Assembly (NCBI RefSeq): GCF_021183825.1
Contig: NZ_CP089211.1
Span: forward strand, 4,074,501 to 4,138,500
Length of the DNA stretch: 64,000 nt
DNA from: Sinomicrobium kalidii
GTDB taxonomy: Bacteria; Bacteroidota; Bacteroidia; Flavobacteriales; Flavobacteriaceae
Reading direction: 5' to 3'
Shown here piece by piece: positions 18,925 to 28,536 of the stretch; the first letter of the stretch is position 1; every line of letters begins with the position of its first letter. Position numbers and translations under genes: made by a program. The notes beneath the pieces were generated by a model, which saw only the letters and a program-made list of their open reading frames with translations, ran no database searches and was not told the origin of the DNA.

Positions 18925-19158
18925 TTACTCCACATATAAGGTGCAGTCGACACACAGGGCGTTGAGAATTTTTACGATCTCCCGAATGTTAATAGTATGG
19001 CCTTCCACCCGGAGGATCCTGTCACGGTCTTCGAGGTCAAAATTGATACGCAGCCGGGGAAACCTCCGCGACAGGGTGAGAATGCAGCTATCCGCAACCG
19101 TCGGGTCGGTAACATCCGTTTTAAATATTTCCACGGTGGTTTGCAAGGTTTCTTTCAT
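18925..19158 (-). CDS. Conserved small hypothetical protein
   Basis: 77 residues, mixed alpha/beta-like, with three cysteines (one in DSCIL, and two in ALCVDCTLYVE near the end) and a central RFPRLRINFDLEDRDRILRVEG stretch. Similar short proteins with an INFDLED.D.ILR motif recur in flavobacterial genomes and resemble the ferredoxin-like fold of heavy-metal-associated domains, but the usual CxxC is absent from the first loop. It is 78 bases downstream of the methyltransferase on the same strand and may be co-transcribed. Function unknown. Confidence 0.65.
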   Translation of the reverse strand: MKETLQTTVEIFKTDVTDPTVADSCILTLSRRFPRLRINFDLEDRDRILRVEGHTINIREIVKILNALCVDCTLYVE

Positions 19159-19236
19159 GATCGGTTTTTTTATCGGGTAGGACTGAAGCGTCTTGAATTT
19201 CCTTTCCGGTAAACACGGCGTATTCCGGCAGGATGT

Positions 19237-19905
19237 TTAGCGGGAACCGGTTTTTTCGGCCTGTACAATACAATAGTCGCGAGAAATGTGTTTTTCCAGG
19301 TGGCTTTTTACGGTCTCACGGCCCTGATAGGATATCCTTACGCTAAACCCGGCACTTTCCAGCAGCGCGGTGAGTTCCGTACAGGAATACAACCGGAAAT
19401 TTTCGCGGACAAAGGGAAGTTTTTCCATGGAATTCCCGGCCACGATAGCTATACACAGCCTGCCATTCTTTGCAAGTACCCTGCCTATTTCCCCGAGTTG
19501 TTGTTGCGGGTTTTTCCAGAAATAGAGGGTGTTAACGGTAAACACCCGGTCAAAAGAGGCGGCGGGGAAAGGGAGTTGTGTTCCGTCGGTCTTCCGGAAA
19601 ACAATGCTGTTTTCTTCCATCAGGGAAGTGTTGAGCGCAATGGCCCGGTGGACCATAAGTTCTGATATGTCCGCACCCGTATAGGATATCAGGGGGTGTT
19701 GCTTGAATAGTTCATTGAGGTGCCGTGCATTGCCGAAACCTATTTCCAGGATATGGTCGCAGGGCTGTATGTCCAGCAGTTCCACGGTTTCCCGTATGAG
19801 GTTCCTGTTGGTGTTGAACATATTGTCGGCGATTTGCAGTCCCCGTGTTCCCGAAGGGCATTCCAGCTGGCCGGCCAGTTCGGTATGGTCTGTTATTTTT
19901 TGCAT
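19237..19905 (-). CDS. Class I SAM-dependent methyltransferase
   Basis: 222 residues. Motif I is DHILEIGFGNARHLNELF and the post-I acidic residue lies in ISYTGADISE; motif IV is SFDRVFTVNTLYFWKNP. This is the methyltransferase-11/25 Rossmann fold. The NTLYFWKNP stretch and ESAGFSVRI are common in small-molecule methyltransferases of the UbiE/Coq5 group; the substrate cannot be told. The gene starts 7 bases from a 19-bp palindrome and is transcribed away from an AraC regulator, suggesting control by that region. Confidence 0.85.
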   Translation of the reverse strand: MQKITDHTELAGQLECPSGTRGLQIADNMFNTNRNLIRETVELLDIQPCDHILEIGFGNARHLNELFKQHPLISYTGADISELMVHRAIALNTSLMEENSIVFRKTDGTQLPFPAASFDRVFTVNTLYFWKNPQQQLGEIGRVLAKNGRLCIAIVAGNSMEKLPFVRENFRLYSCTELTALLESAGFSVRISYQGRETVKSHLEKHISRDYCIVQAEKTGSR

Positions 19906-19911
19906 TATGTA

Positions 19912-19930
19912 ATTTAGATTTGTTCTAAAT
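19912..19930. promoter_or_regulatory. Perfect 7-5-7 palindrome, candidate operator
   Basis: ATTTAGA-TTTGT-TCTAAAT is a perfect 7-bp inverted repeat in the divergent region between the methyltransferase and the AraC gene. It lies where the -33 element would be for a plus-strand promoter whose -7 box is TATATTTG (19935-19942), and immediately upstream of the methyltransferase start. The size and symmetry suit a dimeric metalloregulator or similar repressor; which one is not decidable here. Confidence 0.55.
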
Positions 19931-19934
19931 AACT

Positions 19935-19942
19935 TATATTTG
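19935..19942 (+). promoter_or_regulatory. Possible Bacteroidota -7 promoter box for AraC gene
   Basis: TATATTTG matches TAnnTTTG, the -7 consensus of the Bacteroidota primary sigma factor. No exact TTTG lies 19-21 bases upstream; the palindrome occupies that interval. The distance to the AraC start is about 120 bases. Confidence 0.3.
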
Positions 19943-20065
19943 TACTACAAAGTTGTGCATTCCCTGAAGAAACGGATTGCGATTGACGGAGTTTTTTGTT
20001 TGAATGCCGGATGATGAAAAAAAGGGAGGCCGGATATATACATCACGTAATAAAAGATAAAGCCC

Positions 20066-21043
20066 ATGAAATTTCGACTGCGTTCCACGGATCTACGGGA
20101 AATTATTTACCAACGGGACCTGCCGGGAAACTTTACCACGACAGGCGCCATGGAAGAGACGGAGTTTGAAATCGGGTACGGGGATTATGCCGGGGGATAT
20201 TTCAGGGAACAGTGGTTCGAGGGTATACACATCCTGTACGGCAACCTGAAGATCAACCGGGACATGCGCCTGAAAGCCGACAACGAAACCCCGGTCATAG
20301 AAATGCACTTTTCCCTTTCCGGGCATAAAAGGGCGGGATTCAGCAACAGCACCCGTGATTTTATGTTCAGTCCCGGGGAACACAACCTGTTTTATATCCC
20401 TTATTTTGACGGGTATTTTGACAGTTTTGAGCAGAAAAAGACCTGTGAAACCCTTGAAATACACTTGTCCCGAAGCTATTTTGAACGGATCACCCGGGGG
20501 AGATCGCGCGTGCTTGACCGGTTTCTCCGGGATATGGAGCACAAAAAGGTGACCCTTATAGGCAGGCAGAACCGGCTGATATCCGCCGAGATGTACCGGG
20601 TGATCCGGGAATTGCTGCATTGTACCAGGACAGGGATATTCAAACGGTTTTTCCTGGAATCAAAGGTGCTGGAGCTCCTTATGCTGCAAATAGAACAATT
20701 CCAGGAAACCCGGTTACCGGAGCTGCAGCAACAGGACAGGGAAAAGGTGTATTATGTAAAGTCCATCCTGGAAGAAGATTGCGGCGGGTCGTTTTCCCTT
20801 GAAACCCTGGCCCGGCGGTCGGGGCTTAACGAATTTAAACTTAAAAAGGGATTCAGGAAGATTTTCGGGACCACGGTATTCGGCTACCTCCGCGACCTGC
20901 GCCTGGAAGAAGCCAGGGCACAACTGTTATCGGGAGAAAAGACCATACAGGAAATCGCCGATACCTGCGGCTACCGGAGTACGCAATATTTTACTACCGC
21001 CTTCCGGAAGAAATACGGCATTACGCCGGGTAAATACCGGTAA
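20066..21043 (+). CDS. AraC-family transcriptional regulator
   Basis: 325 residues. The C-terminal 100 residues carry two helix-turn-helix units (SLETLARRSGLNEFKLKKGFRKIFGTTVFGYLRDLRLEEAR, then TIQEIADTCGYRSTQYFTTAFRKKYGITPGKYR), the AraC/XylS signature. The N-terminal 200 residues are a cupin-like sensor region with no recognised ligand motif; its arrangement resembles regulators of the PchR/YbtA type that respond to siderophores. It is transcribed divergently from a methyltransferase across a palindromic operator, so the methyltransferase is the obvious candidate target. Confidence 0.9.
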   Translation: MKFRLRSTDLREIIYQRDLPGNFTTTGAMEETEFEIGYGDYAGGYFREQWFEGIHILYGNLKINRDMRLKADNETPVIEMHFSLSGHKRAGFSNSTRDFMFSPGEHNLFYIPYFDGYFDSFEQKKTCETLEIHLSRSYFERITRGRSRVLDRFLRDMEHKKVTLIGRQNRLISAEMYRVIRELLHCTRTGIFKRFFLESKVLELLMLQIEQFQETRLPELQQQDREKVYYVKSILEEDCGGSFSLETLARRSGLNEFKLKKGFRKIFGTTVFGYLRDLRLEEARAQLLSGEKTIQEIADTCGYRSTQYFTTAFRKKYGITPGKYR

Positions 21044-21413
21044 CGGATCAGGATCAAAGGTTGTGGGGTTTTTCAATTGTTGCCGGTTTCCGGTTTTGGT
21101 TTTGCCACGGATACACGAATGTTTTTTGGGTTGAATGTTGCCAATGAGGTTGTATTTAAGTTATTTGGTTATTCAGTTATTCAGGCATCACGCACGAACT
21201 CAATAACTCAATAACTCAACAACCTGTTAACCCGGCAACAAGACCATAATTTTTCACCTTGCTCAAAGGCTGCAATAAATGACTCTCGATCGAGGCCAAT
21301 ACCACCCTGTAACAAAAAGGAGCCATTTCATAAATCGCCAGTCATACCTCTTATGTCTGAACCCCTGCAATGTCCACAACTTTTGGTAATATTACGCATT
21401 GTCCTTTTTGCCT
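21044..21413. other. Intergenic region, repeat and hairpins
   Basis: 370 bases between convergent genes. It begins with the second long copy of the 96-bp dispersed repeat, followed at about 21165-21225 by tandem AACTCAATAACTCAATAACTC that can fold back on GTTATTCAGTTATT. From 21230 to 21413 nothing is recognisable. Confidence 0.6.
21045..21140 (+). repeat. Dispersed ~96-bp intergenic repeat, copy 2
   Basis: Closely similar to 507-602 over its whole length, in the same orientation relative to the window, and starting within 2 bases of the AraC stop codon. It is followed by the same class of AT-rich hairpin as copy 1. Confidence 0.75.
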
Positions 21414-21989
21414 TCAAACCTTTTCCGGCAATCCCCTTGCCAGTACAAAAAGCAGAAACTCATCGTCACTGAGCCCTTTCCGTATTTTCCGGAAAGCGAT
21501 GCGCATTTGCGCTTCCACCGTTTTCAGGGAAATATCCAGCCTGCCCGCAATTTCCCGGTATTTCAGCCCTTCCAGCTTGTTCAGCTGTAAAATCTCCCGG
21601 CACCGCGGCGGCAGGGATTCTACAATGCTCTTCAGCTTCTGTATGCGCTGCTCCACCAGGTCTTCATCTTCCTTGATGCGTTCCCTCAGGGCGGCGGCCT
21701 TTAACTCGTCAAAAAAGGCATTGCGGCGTTTGAGCTGCCGGTGCTGGTCAATGTAAATGTTGTGTGCTATAGTGTATAAATAGCTCTTCAGGGATTTCCC
21801 GGTATCCAGTTTGCGGCGTTTGCTCCAAAGGACCATAAAGGCCTGCTGCACTATATCCTCCGCCTCGTCCCGGTCGCGGGTAAACGAAGTGATATAGGCA
21901 TGCAGCCTTTGGTAATAACGCTCAAACAACTGTCGGAATGCCGGTTCTTGCCCGTCCCGTATGGCTTGCGCCAGTTGTACGTCTTCCAT
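21414..21989 (-). CDS. ECF RNA polymerase sigma factor (FecI-like)
   Basis: 191 residues from the ATG at 21989 (MEDVQLAQAIRDG), chosen because the upstream extension looks non-coding and ECF factors normally start here. Region 2 is FRQLFERYYQRLHAYITSFTRDRDEAEDIVQQAFMVLWSKR and region 4 is LPPRCREILQLNKLEGLKYREIAGRLDISLKTVEAQMRIAFRKIRKGL. It is transcribed away from a fecR gene that starts 264 bases from it. In Bacteroidota such sigma/anti-sigma pairs respond to a SusC-type receptor with an STN domain, here the gene at 23765. Confidence 0.93.
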   Translation of the reverse strand: MEDVQLAQAIRDGQEPAFRQLFERYYQRLHAYITSFTRDRDEAEDIVQQAFMVLWSKRRKLDTGKSLKSYLYTIAHNIYIDQHRQLKRRNAFFDELKAAALRERIKEDEDLVEQRIQKLKSIVESLPPRCREILQLNKLEGLKYREIAGRLDISLKTVEAQMRIAFRKIRKGLSDDEFLLFVLARGLPEKV

Positions 21990-22253
21990 GTTAGTATGTA
22001 GATTGCCCGGTGAAAAATTAGTGTAAAGATTAAAGAAAAGCAAATTCTGTGTTAAGGGTTTTTTATGAATCCATCGTAATAGGGGTGAAAATGAGATTTT
22101 GATAAGCGGTTTAACAATGCGTTAATATACGGTTTAAAGCAAAAATGAACGATTCGGAAACTATGTTGATAAAAAAACTTTGAACCTGAAAATTTTAAGC
22201 CATAAACAACAAACTATAAACAAAACAACAAACCACAGACAAACAACAAAAAA

Positions 22254-23402
22254 ATGAAAGCCCTGGTCTTAAAATACTTAACCGATACCATAAGTACGGA
22301 GGAATCCGAAACGCTCTTTGAATGGTTACAGAAAGAAGAACACCGGGCGGTCTTTGCACAGTACGTCCGCGAGCAGTACGACCTGGACCTCGCCATGACA
22401 CCGGCAGACGTAAAAGTCGCTTACCGGAAATTACAGGACAGGATGGAGAAAGAAGAAAAACGGAAAAACCGTAAAATAAAAAAAATAACGACATACTGGA
22501 TAAAATATGCCGCCGCGGGTATCGTCGTCCTGCTGGGGCTGGGGTACTTTTACCAACAGGGGTATTTTTCTCCCGGAACAGGACAACAGCTGGTCCCGGA
22601 AGAAGAACCCATCACCCTGCAATTGGACAACGGCGAAATAGAAGTGATAGACCCGCAGAAAACCGACCGGGTTACCGATGCCTCCGGGCGGGTAGTGGGC
22701 CGGCAGGACAGGGGGAAGATCACCTATACGGGCGATACGGTCGGCGAGGCCATAGCTTACAATACGCTAAAAGTCCCTTACGGGAAACGTTTTGAAGTGG
22801 AATTGTCAGACGGTACTGCGGTATTCCTGAATTCCGGTACCGCCCTGAAATACCCGGTAAACTTCCGGGAAGGGGAGGACAGGCAGGTCACTGTGACCGG
22901 GGAAGCCTATTTTAAGGTGGCCAGGGATACGGGACACCCCTTTATTGTGAACACCGGGAAGTTAAACGTAAGGGTACTGGGCACTTCCTTTAATGTGTCC
23001 GCCTACCCGGAAGATGCCGTAACCGATATTATCCTGGTAGAAGGGAAGGTAGCATTGTATACGGGAGATAAAACGCCCGGGGAAAGCACGGTGATCACCC
23101 CCGGTACCCGCGGCACGTTACTCCGGGAAGCCGGTGAGATCAGTACGGAAGCGGTGAACACCGTGGTCTATACCTCCTGGATGGAAGGCACACTCGTCTT
23201 CCGCAACATGACCTTTGACAACATACTCAAAAAACTGGAAAGGCATTATAACATAACCATCATAAACACCAACAAAGCCCTCGGAAAAGAAACATTCAAC
23301 GCCAGCTTCGAAAACGAAACCATAGAAAATGTACTGGCCTATTTAAACGCCAGCTATGCCATAGATTACGAAATCAAAGACAATAAGGTCTTTATAAAAT
23401 AA
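22254..23402 (+). CDS. FecR-family anti-sigma factor
   Basis: 382 residues: a cytosolic N-terminal sigma-binding segment (about 1-80, ending in a Lys/Arg-rich stretch), one membrane helix (about 82-101, IKYAAAGIVVLLGLGYFY), and a periplasmic FecR domain including VPYGKRFEVELSDGTAVFLNSGTALKYPV and VTVTGEAYFKVARDTGHPFIV, then a C-terminal DUF4974-type segment (LVFRNMTFDNILKKLERHYNITI). It should hold the ECF sigma factor inactive until the STN domain of SusC signals. Composition is host-like. Confidence 0.93.
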   Translation: MKALVLKYLTDTISTEESETLFEWLQKEEHRAVFAQYVREQYDLDLAMTPADVKVAYRKLQDRMEKEEKRKNRKIKKITTYWIKYAAAGIVVLLGLGYFYQQGYFSPGTGQQLVPEEEPITLQLDNGEIEVIDPQKTDRVTDASGRVVGRQDRGKITYTGDTVGEAIAYNTLKVPYGKRFEVELSDGTAVFLNSGTALKYPVNFREGEDRQVTVTGEAYFKVARDTGHPFIVNTGKLNVRVLGTSFNVSAYPEDAVTDIILVEGKVALYTGDKTPGESTVITPGTRGTLLREAGEISTEAVNTVVYTSWMEGTLVFRNMTFDNILKKLERHYNITIINTNKALGKETFNASFENETIENVLAYLNASYAIDYEIKDNKVFIK

Positions 23403-23764
23403 CGGAAAGCTAAAAACAAAGTCATAAAGGAACAATAGTCTCCCCTTCAGGGGAGATGCCGCAGGCAGAGGGGTGTCAACCCTTCACAACAAAACCAAAA
23501 CAATAACAATAACCAAAAAACCACTAAAAAAGCCTATGAAACACAATCAACTCTAGATCACTCATATACTAGTAATAGAGTACCTCAGGTTCCTGTGTAA
23601 AGGAAGAACAAGGGAGAGAAAAGTAAAATACAACCAGAAACTCCTTGGGTTCCTGAGCCACGTCGAAGGAAAGGAAAACCGGAAAATGTTGGCCCCATTT
23701 CCCGGTTTGATATACAGTGATCAATTAAAAAATAATCAACCACCTTTTAACTCACACTAAAATT
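23403..23764. other. fecR-susC leader region with REP hairpin
   Basis: 362 bases. A TCTCCCC/GGGGAGA hairpin (23439-23456) followed by GCCGCAGGCAGAGGGGTGTC is a palindromic repeat type common in Bacteroidota. Downstream are a palindromic ATACTAGTA and two similar segments built on GGTTCCTG (near 23588 and 23650). A promoter for susC is expected here but none is clear. Confidence 0.5.
23439..23456. repeat. REP-type palindrome downstream of fecR
   Basis: TCTCCCCTTCAGGGGAGA is a near-perfect 18-base hairpin followed by the GAGGGGTGTC tail of this repeat type. It lies 36 bases past the fecR stop. Confidence 0.6.
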
Positions 23765-26700
23765 ATGAAAAAAACACGGGATATAAAAAGGAAAGGGCGT
23801 TCCCCCGGCCTGAAATTCGATTTAAAAATGAAGCTTACCGCGGTGTTTATACTGGCTACGTTCTTTGGCATGTATGCCAACGACGGGTATTCGCAGAAAA
23901 AAGTGACCCTGCGGGTAACGGATGCCACTGTGGCTAAAGTAATCGACGAGATAGAGGCCACCACCACCTATAAATTTGTGTATAATACCCGCTTTGTAGA
24001 CCTGCAACGTAGGGTTTCCCTAAATGTAAAAAAAGAACGTATAGAAACGGTCCTGGAAAAGCTGTTTGACAATACGGGGACGGAATACGAGGTAAAGGAG
24101 GACCAGGTGATTTTGACTTTCAAAAAGGAAGAAGAAAAATCCCAATCGAAAGTACAGCCAAGGAACCAGGCAGCGATAGAAAGACAGGAACAGTATCAGC
24201 TTAGTGGTACAGTGACTAATATTATGGGCAATCCACTATCGGGTGTGAATATAATTGTAAAAGGTGCCGGGAGAGGTGCTATTTCCGATTTTGAAGGTAA
24301 TTACATTGTGAACGTCCAAGACAAGGATACTCTGATCTTCTCATTTATTGGTTATAAAACAGAGGAAAAACCTGTAAGAGGTCGTTCAATAATAAATATA
24401 CGATTACAAGAGGATGTTACAGCTTTACAGGAAGTAGAAGTTAACGCCGGATATTGGACTGTAAAAGAAAGAGAACGTACAGGGAATATAAGCAGATTTA
24501 CCGCAGAAGAAATAGAAAGGCAGCCTGTAACCAATGTTCTACAGGCTATAAAGGGACAAATGCCTGGAGTTGAAGTTACCCAAAGGTCAAATATTCCTGG
24601 AGGAAGATTTACTATACAAATTAGAGGGCAGAATAGTCTTAGAGATAATGGGAATAATCCATTATACCTTATTGATGGAGTGCCTTTTCCATCTACTTCC
24701 ATTGATATTGATGCACAATTAGTCGGAGCGATTCCTGATGCTAATCCTCTCAACGCTATTAACCCATCGGATATTGAAAGCATTGAGATACTAAAAGATG
24801 CGGATGCTACTGCTATCTATGGTTCCCGAGGTGCTAACGGAGTGGTGTTGATCACCACTAAAAAGGGGAAAGCTGGAAAGGCTAAATTAGAGATAGATAT
24901 CTCTTCCGGTATTAGTAGTGCATCAAATAAGATGAAATTACTTTCTACTGATCAATATATAGAGATGAGAGAGGAGGCTTTTGCTAATGATGGGAGAACT
25001 CCTTCAGAGGCCAGTGCTCCAGATCTTTTATTATGGAATCGAAATCGTTATACCGATTGGCAAGATATATTATTAGGAGGTAGTGCATATACTACCAATG
25101 CTCAAGCTTCTTTATCGGGAGGAAATTCTAATGTACAATTCCTATTTAGTGGTAATTATTACAAGGAAACTACTATTTTTCCTGGTGATTTTTCTTTTCA
25201 AAGAGGATCAGGGCATTTAAACCTTAATTATTTTAATGATAATCAAAAATTAAATTTAAACATATCCACAACGTATACAATCAGTGAAAATAATCTACCA
25301 AATCAAAATTTTGCAATTGATGCTATTCATCTTCCTCCAAATGGTCCCGAAATCTATAATGAAAATGGGGATCTGAATTGGGAAAACGGGACTTGGGACA
25401 ACCCTTTTGCTGCTATTGGACAGACTTATACAGCAAAGACAAATAGTTTTATCTCCAATATTATGTTAAGTTATAGAATATTTCCATCACTTATAGTTAG
25501 GAGTTCAATTGGTTATTCCAGTCTTTTACATAATTCGATAACAAAAATTCCAATTCGTTTTCAGGATCCTTTTTCAGTTAATTCCAATGAAAATACTACA
25601 ATGTTTAGTAATAATTCCGAAAGGAGTGTGAATATTGAACCACAATTGGAGTATAGGCAAAATTTGTTAGGTGGTGAATTAACTGCATTAATAGGAGCTA
25701 CTATTCAGGAAACAATTAATGAAGGACAAAGTGTCGTTGCAAGTGGATTTTCAACAGAAGCATTAATGGAAGATTTAGGGGCAACTGAGACACTTCAGGG
25801 AAGATCTATTTATTCGCAATATCGTTATAATGCTATTTTTGCACGGGTTAATTATAATTGGAAAGAGAAGTATTTATTAAACCTGACCGGGCGAAGGGAT
25901 GGTTCATCCCGTTTTGGCCCAGGAAAGCAATTTGGGAATTTTGGAGCGGTTGGAGGAGCCTGGATTTTTTCTAATGAAGAATTTATTAAAAAAGGTTTGT
26001 CTTTTCTTAATTTTGGGAAACTCAGAGCTTCCTATGGTATTACCGGTAGTGACCAGATTGGGGATTATGGTTACTTAGATTCTTATACCTCAACTTTTGT
26101 TCCTTACCAAATAGCCGCCTTGCATCCGGCTCGCATGGCCAATCCAAATTATGGTTGGGAAATCAATAAAAAAATTGAAATTGCATTAGAGACCGGTTTA
26201 CTACAAGATAGGATACGATTTGCTACAAGTTGGTATCGTAATAGATCCTCCAATCAATTGGTTGGCTTTCCATTACCTGATATTACAGGTTTTACGGATA
26301 TACAAGCTAATTTACCTGCTACCGTCCAAAATACTGGTATAGAACTGGAATTATATACGGTTAATATCCAATCTGAGAAATTCTCATGGCGTACTAATAT
26401 GAATATAACAATTCCTAAAAATAAACTAGTAGAATATCCCAATTTAGAATTATCTCCTTTTGCTAATCAGTATATAGTAGGAGAACCATTAAATGTTGCA
26501 AGGGGCTATACTTTTTTAGGAGTAGATCCAGATATAGGTGAAAATATGTTTTTAGATACTGATGAAAATAGCATTATAAATAACGAGGATCGGATGATAT
26601 TACAACGATCACAACGTTATTTCGGAGGAATCGGCAATTCCCTGACCTATAAAAGCCTGCAATTGGATTTCTTTTTTCAATTTGTAAAACAAACAGGGCG

Positions 26701-27073
26701 TGATTATAGGCAAGATTTTAATATGCCAGGAACTTTGCAAAATCAACCAGTAGAAGTAATGAATCGTTGGCAACAGCCAGGGGATAATTCTGGAATTCAA
26801 AAATTTTCTCGAGGTATAGGCACAGCTTACAATAGATGGTTGGCAAGTAATAATAATTTTAATACTAACAGGTCCTATGTCCGATTGCAGAATATCTCCC
26901 TATCCTGGGATTTACCAGCAAAAGAAATTAATTACATAGGGTTACAGAGTGTCCGATTTTATCTGCGCGGACAAAATTTATTGACTTTTACAAAGTTTAA
27001 AGGGCTGGATCCAGAGGGACTCACGCAACCTCTATTGAGGACTACTACTATGGGATTACAAATTACATTTTAA
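23765..27073 (+). CDS. SusC/RagA-type TonB-linked outer membrane receptor with STN domain
   Basis: 1102 residues. A 22-residue extension precedes the signal peptide (MKLTAVFILATFFGMYANDGYSQ). Then come an STN signalling domain (about 45-120), a carboxypeptidase-regulatory-like domain (about 147-215, SGTVTNIMGNPLSGVNIIVKG), the plug (QIRGQNSLRDNGNNPLYLIDGVPF; SIEILKDADATAIYGSRGANGVVLITTKKG) and a 22-strand barrel ending MGLQITF. It forms a TonB-driven uptake channel with SusD downstream, and STN should signal to FecR. Codon use and GC content are host-like up to about 24.2 kb, then strongly AT-rich, as if the 3' part had been exchanged. Confidence 0.95.
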   Translation: MKKTRDIKRKGRSPGLKFDLKMKLTAVFILATFFGMYANDGYSQKKVTLRVTDATVAKVIDEIEATTTYKFVYNTRFVDLQRRVSLNVKKERIETVLEKLFDNTGTEYEVKEDQVILTFKKEEEKSQSKVQPRNQAAIERQEQYQLSGTVTNIMGNPLSGVNIIVKGAGRGAISDFEGNYIVNVQDKDTLIFSFIGYKTEEKPVRGRSIINIRLQEDVTALQEVEVNAGYWTVKERERTGNISRFTAEEIERQPVTNVLQAIKGQMPGVEVTQRSNIPGGRFTIQIRGQNSLRDNGNNPLYLIDGVPFPSTSIDIDAQLVGAIPDANPLNAINPSDIESIEILKDADATAIYGSRGANGVVLITTKKGKAGKAKLEIDISSGISSASNKMKLLSTDQYIEMREEAFANDGRTPSEASAPDLLLWNRNRYTDWQDILLGGSAYTTNAQASLSGGNSNVQFLFSGNYYKETTIFPGDFSFQRGSGHLNLNYFNDNQKLNLNISTTYTISENNLPNQNFAIDAIHLPPNGPEIYNENGDLNWENGTWDNPFAAIGQTYTAKTNSFISNIMLSYRIFPSLIVRSSIGYSSLLHNSITKIPIRFQDPFSVNSNENTTMFSNNSERSVNIEPQLEYRQNLLGGELTALIGATIQETINEGQSVVASGFSTEALMEDLGATETLQGRSIYSQYRYNAIFARVNYNWKEKYLLNLTGRRDGSSRFGPGKQFGNFGAVGGAWIFSNEEFIKKGLSFLNFGKLRASYGITGSDQIGDYGYLDSYTSTFVPYQIAALHPARMANPNYGWEINKKIEIALETGLLQDRIRFATSWYRNRSSNQLVGFPLPDITGFTDIQANLPATVQNTGIELELYTVNIQSEKFSWRTNMNITIPKNKLVEYPNLELSPFANQYIVGEPLNVARGYTFLGVDPDIGENMFLDTDENSIINNEDRMILQRSQRYFGGIGNSLTYKSLQLDFFFQFVKQTGRDYRQDFNMPGTLQNQPVEVMNRWQQPGDNSGIQKFSRGIGTAYNRWLASNNNFNTNRSYVRLQNISLSWDLPAKEINYIGLQSVRFYLRGQNLLTFTKFKGLDPEGLTQPLLRTTTMGLQITF

Positions 27074-27085
27074 AAATTAGGAACG

Positions 27086-28516
27086 ATGAGAAAATTAAAT
27101 CAATATAAACATGCAATAGATGTTATATATATTCCGATTATAACCCATCTTGGAATAATTCTGATATCAGGATGTACTGATTTTGCGGAAATAGACCCAC
27201 CGAAAAATGAATTAGTTCGTGGTACCGTATTTAATAATGAGGTTTCCGCTAATGCGGCAATGGCTGGAGTTTATGCTGATATGTCCGATACAAGACATTT
27301 TATCTCGGGCTGGCAAACTGGGGTAAAAATGGCCACTGGGCAAACATCGGATGAGTATAATACATTTTCCTCTACCACTGAATTATTCGAAAACGAAATA
27401 GACCCTAATAATAATATAATTCGAGGAATATGGCAAAGTGCTTATACTAGTATTTATAGTGTAAATGTTATTTTAGAGGAAGTGTCAAATTCTAAGGAAC
27501 TTTCATCTTCATTGATGCAACAATTAGAAGGGGAAGCTAAGTTTATTAGAGCATTCAATTATTTTTATTTAATAAATCTTTTTGGTGATGTTCCAATAAT
27601 CATGGGAACGGATTTTGAAGAAAATCGGTTGGCTTCCCGTGCATCGGTATCACAGGTTTATGAATTAGTATTAAGTGATCTAAAGAAGGCAAAAGAATTG
27701 TTGCCAGATGATTATTCCCATTCCCATGTTGAAGAAGAAAGGGTTCGTGTCAACAAAGGAGCTGCCATGTCTCTATTAGCAAGGGTATATTTATATACGG
27801 AAGACTGGGGTAATGCAGAAACTGAAGCAACAGCCGTTATTAATAACCCATTATATAATATAGAAGAAGACCTCAGTAAAGTGTTTTTAGCTGATAGCAA
27901 TGAGGCTATATGGCAGTTGCTTCCAACTCCTGGTACTTCTAATAATGCACCGGAAGCTTATTTAGCCGCATTTGCTTCATTTAACAGTAGTTTTGGATCA
28001 TTTACTGAGGAGTTAAGCAACGCTTTTGAACCAGGAGATCAACGAAAAATAGAATGGGTAGGAACGGGAGGTACATCAGAGTCATATTTATATACTCATA
28101 AATACAAGACTTTTCCAGGGGTTGACCCACCTAATACTGAATATTCTATTATTCTTCGATTGTCTGAATTGTATTTGGTTCGTGCTGAGGCTAGGATACA
28201 ACAAGATAATTTGACAGGAGCTATTTCCGATTTAGATATTATTCGGGGAAGGGCCGGGTTACCATTGCTACGGGATGCAAACCCAGGCCTCAATTGGGTA
28301 GATTTGATGCTTTCTGTAGAACAGGAACGGAGGGTAGAACTTTTTACAGAAGGAGGTCATCGTTGGATGGACCTAAAAAGATGGGGGAAGGTGAATGAAA
28401 TTTTAGCACCAATCAAACCCATGTGGGAACCTACAGATGTCCTATATCCCATTCCTCAGAATGATTTGGAAAGAAATCCTAACCTGACACAAAATACTGG
28501 ATATCCTGAGTTTTAA
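27086..28516 (+). CDS. SusD/RagB-family nutrient-binding lipoprotein
   Basis: 476 residues. The N-terminus is long but contains a hydrophobic segment and lipobox ISGC (Cys30). Typical SusD features: GTVFNNEVSANAAMAGVYADMS, an INLFGDVPIIMGTD motif, TPR-like helices (ARVYLYTEDWGNAETEATAVINN), and the C-terminal RLSELYLVRAEARI and VEQERRVELFTEGGHRWMDLKRWG. It caps the SusC barrel and binds the ligand. It begins 12 bases after susC. The family cannot reveal whether the ligand is a glycan or a peptide. AT-rich throughout. Confidence 0.95.
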   Translation: MRKLNQYKHAIDVIYIPIITHLGIILISGCTDFAEIDPPKNELVRGTVFNNEVSANAAMAGVYADMSDTRHFISGWQTGVKMATGQTSDEYNTFSSTTELFENEIDPNNNIIRGIWQSAYTSIYSVNVILEEVSNSKELSSSLMQQLEGEAKFIRAFNYFYLINLFGDVPIIMGTDFEENRLASRASVSQVYELVLSDLKKAKELLPDDYSHSHVEEERVRVNKGAAMSLLARVYLYTEDWGNAETEATAVINNPLYNIEEDLSKVFLADSNEAIWQLLPTPGTSNNAPEAYLAAFASFNSSFGSFTEELSNAFEPGDQRKIEWVGTGGTSESYLYTHKYKTFPGVDPPNTEYSIILRLSELYLVRAEARIQQDNLTGAISDLDIIRGRAGLPLLRDANPGLNWVDLMLSVEQERRVELFTEGGHRWMDLKRWGKVNEILAPIKPMWEPTDVLYPIPQNDLERNPNLTQNTGYPEF

Positions 28517-28536
28517 CGTGTAAGTAAATAAAGAAC

